From positions 1,925,501 to 1,989,500 of the forward strand of contig OZ005600.1 of NCBI GenBank assembly GCA_963930655.1: DNA of 64,000 nucleotides. The letters run 5' to 3'. A program made the translations under genes and the position numbers. This document shows positions 1 to 12,600 of this stretch, one piece after another (the first letter of the stretch is position 1; the number at the start of each line of letters is the position of its first letter). The DNA comes from Myrica gale (taxonomy: Eukaryota; Streptophyta; Magnoliopsida; Fagales; Myricaceae). The notes under the pieces were generated by a model that saw only the letters and a program-made list of their open reading frames with translations, was not told the DNA's origin and searched no databases.

Positions 1-225
1 GTGCGCTAGTTGCATGCGTGTGGCCAACCGTGAATGCGTATGCATCTGTCTGATTTTGGTTTTCTTCATTCAGAACATTTTGATGGCAATCCAGGGTCAT
101 AAGCACATTTCAACATGTCAATTGTCAAGTCCAAATTAAGAAAAGCGGCTCATATCTTCGTCCTATCGATATATTTAATGAGTGTCACTACGAACTCTAC
201 TGAACCAAAAAGTTGAAATAATTAC

Positions 226-3200
226 CTGCTCCTTCCCAGCGAAATCATTGTCGGGAGTGAGAAAAAGCATGCAGTGGCATTCCTTCCTGCCAAGATCAAT
301 AACCGTACATTTTAATTTCAAAGGCCAGATTTGCATGTATCAGACTAATCAATCGAGGAAAATCATAATAATATGCAATAGCACGTGAATTCACATCTCA
401 GAGGTTTAGACAAGCTTGAAAAGCTTCTGGTTCAAGCCCAATTCAATAAAAGTAACTTCATCTTTTAGTAGCATTAGATTTTAACATCTAACTGAACAGA
501 CTCCAATTCTCGAGATTTCAGAATGCAGTCTTTCAATAGAATTTAACAATGCCTGAATAAATGCTGCTATCCACATCCCAAACTGGACAGGCATGAGTGT
601 CCTCAATGAAATTTCACTTGTGGCCATAAATTGTACTTCAACAAGGGTTCTGTGATCCTCAGAGGTAACTCTTGCAGCTAACAATCTAATGTGCCCTACA
701 ATAACAATGACTAAAGCCTTGAACTTGCTATGTTCTACACAGAATTCCAAAAGAACTTAAACTCAGCTTTTGCTAAGAAATCAACTACAATAAACCATTA
801 CATAAGGCATTAAGAACTCATACTGCATTGTCATCTCCTCAGTGGCCAAAATAAGAACTGCAAATATTCAAATGTAGTAAACCTAGCTCCAATGCAGCCC
901 TTAATAGTAAACCTAGCTCCGATGCACCCTTAAGCACTTCTACTGCATAGCAAGCATTTGCAAAGCATGATTTGATTGCTTGTTAGAAGCTTAGCGATAG
1001 CAAGTAATTATCCTGGGAAAAAGCACAGAATATCCTTTCACATCATAGACCAAGCACCAACAATCTTATGCTCACAAAGATTACAACTAACCCTAAGCCT
1101 CAACATTCAGAAATAATGTATTTCTGACAGCTTAATTAAACTCATCTCAGAATTTTTAATATCTACCTTTCCCTCATAGGAACACATGGACAGTTCCAGA
1201 AACCCTGCCCAACCTCAGCAGATTTGTCATCATAGTGCCTGAAATACAATAGGAGCATACTAGGATTATGAGAAGAATGGACATAACCCCATGGGGAACT
1301 CATGGTCCAGGAGTAATTCCACTGGATGTTGAGGACAAAGGGGACAAGATCTGCTAAAAAACAAGAATCGAATAGCAAATATTTACCGACAAGGGCAAAG
1401 TGGTGCACCCAATGAGTCTTTGTGGTCGGCCAATCCCTGTTTAAAATTGAAGATGAGTTTCTTTTATGTATATAACAACAAAATGTTATTCAAAAACCTA
1501 AAGAACAATAGATGCAACAAAGAATAAAACGAAGATAAGTAACAAATAGCACAGTAAGTTTAATATCAAGAAATCAGATTGGAAAGGACCTTTACTTTAA
1601 ATATATATCACATTCAGCCATGTGAATTAGAATCAACATGTGACTTAAATATAAGATGATGATTAGAAAAAAGAAAGACTTAAATATAAGATGTATCAGA
1701 TCATTTAAGAAAGAGTCAGTTTGGAAATTTTGCACAAAAATCTATGTCGGCTGGGAACAACAGTAATACACGGAGAATGTCTATCGAATGTTTGCATACC
1801 ATCACATAGAGAATCAATTCACAGAGAGCTTTTGTATATATCCAAACTGACATACACACTCACAAGATTGACCTTTTTACCATCAACAGCTTCAACACTT
1901 ATATGAACACGTGGAGATTTGGGACATGAGAAACAGACTTAAAGTAGATATATATCTCTTTCACATGCATGCATCAAGGGCCATTAATAAAGATGTCGGT
2001 ATGCATACATCATCTTCAAAATTATCTGACAGGACTTAAGTTACACAAGTTTGAAAGTCAAAGGCCATTTGTTGCAGAAAAAAACTATGAAGTACCAAGA
2101 GGCAAAAAGGCTAAGCTCCCACAAATTGGGAATCCACTCTTATTGACAAGCAAAAGTAAGTCAGGCTTGAAGATATTCATCTCAATACATCAACCTTCAT
2201 AATTAGTAACGAAAAATCCATTGACAGGCAATAAGAAGGTGCGAAAGCAGAACCTCCAGAGCAGAATGCCCTTAATGGATGAACAAGCATTATGTTAATT
2301 ATTGCTTGGATAAAGTCTAAAACCAAAAGCATACATGAGAGGCTCTCAATTTTAGATCTTGGTAGACATTTGGGTTTGAAAAAGAGTCTTAAAGATCAAC
2401 CTTGCCCAATCACCGGTTATTAGTATATAAATCCTTAGGGATGTCTAGAATTGCAGTGCATTAATAAACATAAATGTACACTGCATTAACTTAGTATAGC
2501 TGTGGACACCTAAGATGTATACAATATGAAAACACTCCATAAATAAAAAGGAACTTCACAAGACAGACATCCAGATGTAATCATCTTCCACTGTTTATCT
2601 GAATAAATGTTACCCTTCAGTCTTTGGTTCTGCCCTAAGATTTGGCAGAGAATTTGCCAGTCCTTGGAAATTGGTAAGCCAATAATAGAAGTAGGCTACA
2701 CTAAAAGCAACTAAATAAAATTTCTCTGCACTATTTGCAATTACAAAAACTTAAGTGACCAACAGGATATCATCATTCACAAAGCCAAGGAAATACTTGG
2801 CTTTCATCACCAGAATTAATGTACTTTAACCTAAAGTATGACGTGAATCTTGTTGCACTTCACAGTACTATTTTAACTTGCAAAGTCATTAAATTATGTT
2901 CTGATTTGGTGGACTTGAAACTCTAACCACTTTGATACCGCATAATTCCAAAGCACCAACCATCTCATGTCCTATAACACATAGGTTCTGCTATAACAAC
3001 CAGCCTTCCCTACTCCATACATTCCACTCCCCCTAGACTCAAATGAAATATACAAAATGCAGATACTAACGAAGAATGTCAAATATATTTTGCCAATAAA
3101 AACATATTCCGCATCAATCATCACACATTGTGAATTGAATCCAGCAGCAATGTATACCTTGATAACAACAGAAGTCACTCCCTTGTCAACGCAGAAGTAC

Positions 3201-3862
3201 GTTCCCGACTTACGAGCATACTGCTCGGAGAACTTCCTCATTATCTCCATAGACTTCTCAGAAGGTTCCACTGAAACAACAACAAAGTCAGAAGTACTTT
3301 AGTATAACATTTTCCTTTTGCCTTTTTATCCCTGTTTTGCATCAATCAAGTGACGTTTAAACTCGTGTGAATTTTTATCAACACATAAGAAACCTATTTG
3401 CTCCTAACACACACGGAATATACATATGCGTCAAGGAAAAAGCGAAAAATACAAAGTTCTGCGTAAAAAAGAAACTTAAAAAGAGCAAATGAAAGCAAGC
3501 ATAAAGCTCAAAAATGAACTCGAATTCAAATATTGTCAATTTAGCTAGTGCACACGGCACAAAGAAATAAACAGCTATTTAGATTCAATTACAGCATAGC
3601 ATGCTCTCCATGACTCCATGCTTCGAGAAATGATAGTTTAGGACCTCTAGGACACGATTATACACACAAGAACCTCAAATTTATGCGAAAATTTAACGAA
3701 TTACTTCGAGCAATTCTTCAGGAAAATGAAAAAGAAAGGAGTTCCAAGTTAGTGGTTACCACTGGCTCGAACGACGAGGCGATGTCTGGAGCGTCCGAGA
3801 GGGGACGTGAACGGCGGAATGCCAATGGTGAACGAGGTCGAAGCTTGAGCTTGAAGAGTCAT
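226..3862 (-). CDS. FTRC: Ferredoxin-thioredoxin reductase catalytic (beta) chain, plastid; 3' end outside window
   Basis: Catalytic subunit of plastid ferredoxin-thioredoxin reductase. It uses a 4Fe-4S cluster and an adjacent disulfide to pass electrons from ferredoxin to thioredoxins in the stroma. Five exons were read on the minus strand: 3862-3760, 3270-3158, 1436-1387, 1238-1167 and 286-226. All have GT-AG borders and keep frame. Exon 1 gives a Ser/Thr/Arg-rich transit peptide starting MTLQAQAS. Exon 2 holds EPSEKSMEIMRKFSEQYA and FCVDKG. The three CxC pairs that supply cluster ligands and the redox disulfide are all present: LCPCR, NCPCVPM and ECHCMLF. The reading stops after GKEQ at a clean donor. 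The last dozen or so residues known in the family were not found in bases 1-225, so the final exon lies beyond the left edge. Intron 2 is long (1.7 kb). Identification is firm; exon borders are inferred by eye. Confidence 0.93.
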
Positions 3863-4966
3863 GGTGGCCGATGATTACTACAAGTCTACAACAAGGAAAT
3901 AGCTCTGATGCGTGAGACGGAGAGAGCGCTCCGTGATTTGTTTACTTGTTTGTTTATTTTTGCACTATATTTTTTCTGCCTATTCCTCGTTTATTTTAAA
4001 GCAGCGCCCGCCACTCGTTGTGAATATCGGCCTAGAATTTACACAAACCACTCGGTCCGGTAGGAGACCGCTTCGCTTACTGAAACTCTCTTGGGCCTTA
4101 AGAGTTGGGGGCCTCTTGCATATCTGTTTTTGTTGCACGTGCTTGGACCAAACGATTCCTAGCGATGTAGGAAATCCTCAAACTTCTCAAAAATCACGGG
4201 CCCAACGAATAAAATATTGGTCGAGATGTTACATGGTAGAGCCGGAAATTGACAAATCACATTTTTTGTTTATCATTTCAAATTTAAACTCAAATTTAAA
4301 AGAGATAGGTAAACTTGAATCTTACCTACAGACCGAATCCCGATGGTGCAGGTATTTTCGGGAGAGACTGCCCCAACGGGGTTGCTTCAATTCTCAACTT
4401 CAGAGCCTCCACCTTTTGCACATGATTGCCTTTTGGGACCCCCAGAAGAAGGGCTTGGTTGGGAGCTTTACTTTTGCAGAAAGGAAAGAATGTCTATTGC
4501 AGACGACTGCTCTAATTTATATATTCTGGAACGTATCAGCCATTCAGCATTCATATCAATGTGGGGACTTTTAGCTATAACCACTCTGTTGGAGTTCTAA
4601 TAATTCACAGACCAGAAAATCACATGGGATGGTGTCGAAGTTGAAGGGCCAGTAGCTGCGCTGTGCAGCCAGTGTTTTCGTGGAAGAGGGTTTAAATAAC
4701 TGATAATTCAAGACCCAACTGCAAATTCCAAGAAACATCTCGGATCTTGGCATTTTAAAGAGGAAGATTCTTATTGCATGTTCGTTCCTTCGGGCCTGAT
4801 TGGGCTTCTTGCGAAGATATACAAGGTCAAGCCCATTATTTCATAGTGAGCTGAAAAGCCCTACTGGGCTATAGTTATATACTTAATAGTGCTGGACCCA
4901 GTCAAGCCCATTATTGACCTTTTTTTTTTTTTTACGTTGCCGAGGATAATTTGAAAATGGAGACGG
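3863..4966. other. FTRC upstream region, no gene recognised
   Basis: This contains the FTRC 5' flank. A 220-codon open frame on the plus strand (3912-4574) has no recognisable domain, and neither did shorter frames. There is a T-run at about 4919-4933. I see no RNA gene. Confidence 0.5.
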
Positions 4967-5093
4967 CGGATTGCTTTCAAAACCATCCGGTCCGGATGAC
5001 TGAATGGATGACTGGATGCTGTCGGATGACCGAATGAATGGCTGGAGCCATCTATTTGATCATCCGGACTAGATTACCTTCGGAAGCAATCCG
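4967..5093. repeat. Imperfect inverted repeat of about 127 bp (possible miniature element)
   Basis: The segment begins CGGATTGCTT and ends AAGCAATCCG, and the arms stay partly complementary inward through CCGGTCCGGATGA and TCATCCGGACTAG. The loop holds several ATGACTGGATG-like repeats. No target-site duplication was evident. It could be a small MITE or a simple foldback. Confidence 0.5.
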
Positions 5094-7448
5094 TTCCCAA
5101 GGAGACGAGGACGATAATGTCTGTATACAAAGGTCGATCCCGGATCATTCGAAGAAGAAAGTTCAATGATGCAGTACTTTAGTTAATCACGCCGTTTAAT
5201 TAGCTTCCTCCCAAATGCCAGACAACTCATTAGGGGAAACCCCATGTTCCAACTTCCAAAAGTCATCCGTTTTAGTTAGTGTCAAAAAAAGATGGACAAA
5301 AAGTCACAAAGTCTCTACGAGTCCGACTTCCTGCAAACAAATGGAATCTATCCCGAAGACTTCAGGATACGGAGGAGTTTCCATCTGCCTAAATCCATTC
5401 ATTTAATCTAAGCACTCAACTATTAATACGTCCGAAATGAAGCGGCGCCTTCTCTCGCGTTGTCGTTAACTGGATAATTTATATCAAACTGCAAGAGTCA
5501 TGACTCATGAATATATTGTCCACATTCACAAGCCAGAATTGCGGTATCTTGCAAACAGCTGCAGGTTATGCCGCCCTTTCGAACCTGGGGAGACACTCCT
5601 AGAACAACCTTCGTGCATGTATACCTTTTGAGAACTCTGATCTGTTGATCAATCGTACGTCATATGAGAAAAATTCCCCATTTCTCCATGACTACGGGCA
5701 CCAACTGCTAATCTAGCTTTGATAAATTCAGATCCTGAAGAACCAGCTAAATTGATTCCTACAGAACCATTTTGATCAGAAACCTCTCATACAGCATTAT
5801 GGTCTTTGAGTTAGCAAATTTGGAGTTACCAGCTTCTTGTCTTTGAGCACAAATTAATCTCATACTGAAGTAGTTAAAAATGATCATGTGTATATTTCTA
5901 AGATATAACATATTAATATATGATCAAAACCTAATTACAATCTTCTTTCAATATATATACTATAGAGATAACATAAACTCGATTTTATATGCTTCTTGCT
6001 AAGAAAAACTTGGAATCATCTCCCAGTTTATAGGTGTAGCATTGCCGTATTATAGAAACTACAATCCAAACATTATATAGGTCTTCAAAATATCATCACC
6101 CCCTAACTTGACATCAATTGGATAATTGATATATCACTTACGTAAAAGAACACTTCAAGCTCCAGGTCCAGGAAGAATGCAAGGATAAAAGAAGAATAAA
6201 GCGCAGAGGGCCCCAAAAACTAAGGCAAAAAAAGAAAAATATGTGTATTTGATCTCCTTCCTCTATAAGGTGCAAATGCAAATATGCAATGCCTTCTCCT
6301 AACAATTACACTGTGCTATGCCTTTCCATGGTCACTTAAATTTAGTGGATAATGGCTTTTAAGTGTAGGTCATATATATGAAAGAAGACCAATATTCAGA
6401 TATGAGAACATACATTTTGTATTAAACAAGATGTAAATATAAACTGAAAGTTGCCTATATATATATATGGTCATCTATTTATATCTGCTAACTAACGACA
6501 CACTCTTATACTGCTAAATCGACCTAAACAAAGACTTAAGACCTTCAATCTCAAAACGAAAATCATGATTAGCTCATAAAAATCGAAGAGTTACGTTTCT
6601 AAGAATTCATAATATTCGGTCTCTTTATGCAGTTCTCTTTTACGTGCTGACTACAAGATGATAAATCCGGGTAGCTAAAACAGCTGATTGGATTGAAATT
6701 ACAGAATCAAAACCCAAGTTTTCTCGAGTACTATATATCCGTAATCCTTCTCTTACTTAGGTATTCGTACATGCACATCCAGGGAAACAAACATCATAAA
6801 CGAATATCATGATACTGTGGCTCATCAAACACATGAGAAGGCTGCATGGGAGGAAAAGCTTTTATCATTCAATATCCAACGAGAATATCATAATATCTGA
6901 ATTCCACGGGGTAAGGAGTTCTTTCAGGTTTCCATAAGAAGGGGGACGTTTAAAGCTAAATAAATTCCAGACAATATCTTAAAAAAAAAATTCCTGACAA
7001 TATAAAAATTTATCTAGTAGATCTGCTTGAGAAACATCAAGCTAAAATCGTTAAGCAAATGAGACTAGAAACTCTTTCACACATTAGAAGATAATCCTGT
7101 TCTTGAAGCTAGCAAAAACATGCTTCATTTCATAAGCACAAGTTCACGGATTCGTATATTCTAACATTAAGTTGTACGAGAACATGAGTTTCCACTCAGA
7201 AAAGGAAAACCAATCAACATAGGTCAAGACACATCAGAGAGATCTTGAGATAGATAGATAGATAGAGAGGACAGACCAAAAGAACCGATAGCAAAACTCC
7301 TTGGTTTTCTTCAATACCCTAAGTCCAAACAAGAAAACAAGAAACCCTAATTATCTTAGAAGATCTATGAACTTCACCAAAGCAAAAGGAAAAACACATG
7401 TAGATATGATGAACTTGAGTAATAAATTTGCTAATATCAAGCAAATCT
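5094..7448. other. Gene-poor AT-rich intergenic DNA
   Basis: Only short, unconvincing open frames occur on either strand. Simple features are a short GATA run near 7248-7264 and scattered TATA-like strings. The left part, just below 7449, may be the 3' portion of the candidate minus-strand non-coding RNA described next. I recognise nothing else. Confidence 0.5.
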
Positions 7449-7857
7449 TCGGACCAGGATGCTTGATTCCCCAAAAGCAGACTTGAAAGCCTTAAAAGGA
7501 TCAGACCCTTCACTCAAAACCATGAAGCCAACTCTTAATGAAGAAAGGTGGGCTGTCTTCTGCTACTTCTCCTTTTGCGAACACATGTCCATGTTTCTGA
7601 TCTTTCTTATTGTTCCTTCTCTTTCTTGCAGCTGGAAATGATGATGCTACTTCGAGGTTCGTGGGGTGGTTGAGGGCAAAAGAGAGGTAAGTGTGGGAAC
7701 AATGATGGCGATGGAGAAGGTAGACAGAAGACATGATGATTGCTGTTGGGTCTGGCGTTGAAAGAAAGGCATGAGATTCAAGGTATTGTGTGCCCTCTCT
7801 CAGTCTCTCTCTCTCTCTGTCAGAGTGGAGAGAGAGAGAGAGAGTGATGATAATCAT
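7449..7857 (-). ncRNA. Candidate lncRNA carrying a miR166 endogenous target mimic site
   Basis: On the minus strand, 7472-7449 complements miR166. Pairing is perfect to miRNA positions 1-10, followed by a 3-nt insertion (CAU), then pairing to positions 11-21 with one C:C mismatch at position 14. A 3-nt bulge between positions 10 and 11 is the known arrangement of plant target mimics such as IPS1, where it blocks slicing and sequesters the miRNA. A minus-strand TATA box (7893-7883) sits about 25-30 nt from a likely start near 7857, followed by a CT-rich leader. A 115-codon open frame (7857-7510) has no recognised domain and ends before the site, so I treat the transcript as non-coding. The 3' end and any introns are unknown. 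The pairing is seen in sequence; transcription and function are inferred. Confidence 0.5.
7804..7845. repeat. (TC)n and (GA)n facing microsatellites forming a hairpin
   Basis: A TC run of about 13 bases and a GA run of about 15 bases face each other across TGTCAGAGTG, so they can fold back. On the minus strand this lies in the predicted leader of the candidate lncRNA. CT-rich leaders are common just downstream of plant transcription starts. Confidence 0.7.
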
Positions 7858-7882
7858 GAAACCCGTCTTTATTATTCATGGA

Positions 7883-7893
7883 CCATATATAGG
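7883..7893 (-). promoter_or_regulatory. TATA box of candidate lncRNA
   Basis: The minus-strand string CCTATATATGG lies about 25-30 nt before the start of a pyrimidine-rich stretch. Position and composition fit a plant core promoter facing the miR166-mimic site. No other gene nearby would use it. This is an inference from one motif. Confidence 0.4.
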
Positions 7894-9600
7894 TGAAGAA
7901 GCAAGCTCCAAGCTACATCAGTGCGCGTGTGAAGTTCGACCTGGGACGCTGACAAATGTTAAATAACAAAATCTCGGGTTTTATCGGAAAATAAAAATTA
8001 GGGAAAAAAAGAAAGAAAAAGTAATAGCAAAGATTTCTTCTTCCAATTTCGCCTGTGAAAAATTGTAATTTATTGTTCGCAAGATTGTCAGGGATCACAC
8101 GACTGAGTGCGACGTATAAGCAGAACAGGACTTGTATGTTGCAAATGTAGAGCTGAAACGCTTGCTAATGTCAATTTTGGTTGATTTTTGACCAGTTATA
8201 TTATCATCATGTGGCAGTAAGCCAGTAACTTCCGCTAATTTTCTCTTATTTTCTTTTGACAGTGAGAGATCGTGGCTTGTCAAGAACACCTTCGGTGGAA
8301 GCTCTAGTACAACTATGAGAAAAAGGTTCCCGTGAAATTTGGACCGGCTAGTTAGTGATTGCTTCGACAGAAACTTCAATTGCCATTTTACCCTATAGGA
8401 AATTAAGATCAAGATATTGGCAGATAATGGATATATATTGAATCTGGACTTTTAGATTGAGAGAAATGACACAGTCTCGGCCCCAGTTTAAAGTAACAAG
8501 CTCGTTCTACCCTTCCTTTTTGTTTTGATTTTATATTGCAGGTTTAAGGCTACCCGACGAAAAGTTATTCGAAAAGTAAACTCAAATGTTTAGACAAAAA
8601 GGAAAAAAAAAAAGTCGCTTTTGTATTGACCCTCTCACCCTCTGGTTGATATTCAAAAATCAAAAGCGACAAAGGAGTGGGGGGGTGGAAAAGGGGACGG
8701 AGAGAAAGCGGGTGGCGGGGGGGCGTGATAAACTTCAGAGTCTGGCCAAAAATAATAATAATGTCGTATGACCCTGTCTCCCGAACACAAGAGAATCTTA
8801 TAATTAAAGAGAAGATCATCATTTATTGTGTCGACAGTACAACTACGACGTTTTAAATCGTGTGGCCCATTTCATTGTTGTTCTAATTACGATGAAGAAG
8901 TTCTTTTCGTTTGACATTAACAACTTCCATTCACCATAACCCCATTCACCATAACCATACACTTGAATCGTGAGACTGGGAAGCACCGAGGCCGATTGAC
9001 TGCCCCTTCCTCTGATGTTTATGAAATTAACACAACATGGGCAACCGACGTTTGTTCAGGTTACGGACCAAAATGGCAGACGTCTGTTTTTCTTTCTTTC
9101 TTTGCGTTACTTTCATACTCGGATAAATGGGGAGGAAGCTACGTATGTTGAGCCACCTAGAGCAATTTTGATTTCGACAATCGGTTCGAGCCTGCTTTAG
9201 GTATGCAAAGCAGATATCCTATGTTACAATATCAACATGTGATTTTCACTAGAGCACTTCCCTCTCTTGATGCAGCAAATAATCGGGGTACATGTTATGT
9301 GGTCGTAACCAACATGAGCAAAAAACAAACTCTTTCGAAGATGTCATCTCCATCTCGTTTCTTGATTGAGTGTAACCAAAGAAATAGGCAGACGGGGGAG
9401 GCAGTGTCCATTGGAACTCAGTGGACAGGTGGCTGGCGTATGTGTATGTGTCTCCTAGTTGGAACCTGCACACAGTGGTGAATGTGATGAGTTAGGGTGA
9501 TTAAGCACTCGATCCCTCGCCAAATGAGAGGACATAAATTTTACCACGACTTCTGCGACACCATGGATAAAGCTTCGATTCCGTGCTACCGATCTGCCTC
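7894..9600. other. Intergenic DNA between candidate lncRNA and CFM2 3' end
   Basis: No convincing gene was found on either strand. There is a purine-rich G-run tract near 8675-8725 and AT-rich stretches. The right part, just below 9601, should contain the CFM2 3' untranslated region. Confidence 0.5.
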
Positions 9601-12600
9601 TTACTTGTCGTAAGGTAAACCACATTCGAGTCTGATTGCTGCCAAGAGTTCAGGAGAGATGGGTGGCTGAGTTCCACCCCCTTTCGCAGCATCACTAGCA
9701 TTCTCCTTTTCAGAGTGCCCAGGTTTATCTCCTGCCCCCCAACCTCTATATAGTATGACTTTACTAGGCTCCTGAGAGACGAGAACTGCCCCTGTTGCTT
9801 GCTGGAAGAGAGAGGAGGAGAGGGAGGAAAACTTTCAGCCAATCTGCTTAACAACAGTCAACCACAAAGAAGAGGAATTTAGTTGTGCACAAACCTCCAG
9901 CTGAAAAACCAACTCCTGGACGGAGGTTCCTTTTGCTCTACCTTTGACATTCACTATAGCAAGAGGATGCTTCTTAAAGTGTGTCATGATTGTTTTTGCA
10001 ACACCAGTGACAATGTTGCTCCTCCCTAAGTAGCAGTAGCAAAAATTACACAACAATGATAAGTTGCGAGGATATAAAATCAGTTGCGAGGAAATACCCG
10101 AAGATAGATTAAAGAACCCAACATAATTGCTTTCAAGTGAATTGCAGCAATGTATGCTGGAAAGAAATAATTCTGAATAAAAAAACTTAGGAGAACGCAG
10201 CGACATGGATAATTACGGCCAAGTAACCCATATGAAGATAGAAGAGGCGATATTAACAACAATGAGGGCAAACTGAAAGCTGTAGATGAGAGAGCAAAAT
10301 TACCTACTGCCAGGACAGGGCGTTTTTTCATCTTCAGGGCTTGCTTTCGCAGAAGAAGTCTCTCTTTGTTAGAAAGACGTGAAGTTCTATGAGGCATCTT
10401 TGACGCATTTTCCATAGTTGTCGGAACCGGATTCGAATCCATTTTCTCCGACTTAACTGATACCTCTACTCGCTCATTATTTTCAACACAATGCTCCACT
10501 ACTGCAGGACAGCTAATTCCTCCAGACTGAAGTCCACATAAACCATACGACATCATTTAGTGGAAGAAAAAAGAGACTAAAAATAAATATGGGAAGGACA
10601 AGGGATTCTTTCTATTACAAAGTTGTCAGGGCAAGTTGTAGAGACAGCAGCTCCAACTTCACAAGTCATATCCTTGAACAAATTTGCGTGGGTTTCTTTA
10701 AGAACTAATTCAGATGAAGATCCTCCTTTAACTCTACCAGTCCCATCTCCGTCATATGTTGATGAGCGACCAATCACTTTATCCTGTTGAGTGGCTTGTA
10801 GACAGTTTACCGAAGCAACCATGCCATCATTTAAGTTCATTGGAGTTGAATGAGCTTCATATTTGTCTTTAGCCTTAATTAATAACGCCAAACAACTATT
10901 TCAGATGTCATTTTGGAAGAGCATATCACTCTACAATTCAATAACAGCTAAAATATTAATGACAAGAATACAAGACAAGAAGAATGTACACATTTCAATG
11001 CAAATGAACTAACAAAAGATGCCCATAAATTGGCAAGTGATTGTGAAGGGCGGGAATAGTAAGCACGTCACAATGGATCATTGTTCTGACGATGAGAACC
11101 AGTCACGTGCATAAACTGAAGTACAAATGACTCGAGAAATATAAGTTGAATAAGTTTGCTTCATAGCTTCAATACCTAAGATCTTATGAATATAGTTCTT
11201 ACCTCCGCCTTCTCTTCATGGGAAGCAGGAATTACTGGAGGAAAGAGCTTACTGGATTCAAGTTCCGCAGTAGATCTCAAACTTTCAGCTGGCTGTGTGC
11301 TGTCCTTATCCCCTTTGGCCTAATTTACATCAAAACGTGAAATTCACCATAAATTCTTAACTTCACTTGGGTGAAAACGGCAGGAAATAAAGAAAAATAT
11401 GAGATGGCTCACAAGTTTATATCTCAATTCATCAGATGACGACTGCCTATTGTTTGCTTCCTCGTCTTTAACCTGAGTCCAGACAGTAATACATGATTTA
11501 CATTAGAACTGGGTAAATAGGCATAGAATTTACATAGAAAGCTAAAGTCTATGAAACAAAGAACAAAATGAGAACTCAAAGAATAGAAAACGCACCAGCT
11601 GAAGTGTCAAGTCATCTATGTTCTTGGTAAGCTTCAAAACGTGAAGTTTTAGAGACTGCACAGCACAGCAGGGAAAAAATGTAGTAAATATCATGGTTGA
11701 TCATATAAATAAATAACTCAGAAGTCTCCCCAAATATAAACGAGTCTAAGCTGAGTCAAGATGTATTTACAAGTCCGCAACTAGGTCCCTGAATTGAAAG
11801 ATTGCACTTGGAATCTTCGGACAAAATTCCAACCAAATCAATCAATCCCAATCTCCTGTTTTCAGGGTTTCGCTGGTAACCTTGAATTTCTGCATTTTCT
11901 GGTAGAACAATCCACCATGAATTGTGTACATTTTCTGCATGAGTATGGTTTGTTTGTTCCCCATACTATCTCTTTTTTTGTCTTTGCTTTTTCTGAGTTC
12001 AGGGAGTAATTGAGAATTAAATCTAGTTGACAGATGTGTGAACTCAGTAGGACAAGCCAATTTTACCTTGCGGCGCTGTGCCTCTAAAGAGCGCTTCATG
12101 GCTTCTCTTTTAGTAAGGAGTGTATGAGGCCTTAGACTGGCTGGTCGTTCATAATTCTTTCCACGGTACACAATGATCGCAGAACCCTTGTTCACTCTTT
12201 CCACAGCCACTAGTATTCCACCACTTTCTGCCTCTAAGGTCTGTGCTTCTTGGCGAACAGCTTCAATGTTTGTCTCTTTAGATATTATCTTCACAAGTTC
12301 CCTGTACTTCCAGTGAAGATGCATGTTTTCAACTGTTCCAGCAAAAACCCCTCGCCTACCTGAAAATGGAAGAGAATATGTTTATCAGGGCCCACTGCTG
12401 AATGATATCTTTCAATCGTTTTTCATTTACCCTTCAGTTTTCTTAAGAGAGGAAAAAAATTTCCCACCAACTGTTATTGAGATCAAAATAACGTATACTG
12501 GATGGAAAAACTCACCCATTAGTAGGAAAGCCTTCATTCTCAAGCCAACCTTCCTCAGCATAAATCTTTCTTCTTCAGTTATACCTTCTTTATCTATTTC

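Noticed and set aside
3912..4574. 220-codon plus-strand open frame upstream of FTRC
   Set aside because: No recognisable domain, odd composition, no splice partners, and it lies in the FTRC promoter region.
7449..7472. Plus-strand reading as a miR166 gene
   Set aside because: The plus strand carries a miR166-like string, but with a 3-nt insert and one change, and no complementary arm is found within a few hundred bases. It therefore cannot be a normal precursor. The minus-strand mimic reading fits better.
7795..7830. miR156-like string in the minus-strand leader
   Set aside because: It is a GA-rich microsatellite with only loose likeness to miR156 and no proper precursor arm; low-complexity chance.
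9501..9854. 117-codon minus-strand frame at the CFM2 3' end
   Set aside because: It is an out-of-frame shadow of the last CFM2 exon; the correct frame reads [14 protein letters not shown] and ends LECGLPYDK.
11842..12009. Open frames inside CFM2 introns and plus-strand shadows
   Set aside because: They lie in introns or antisense to CRM-domain exons and have no independent evidence.
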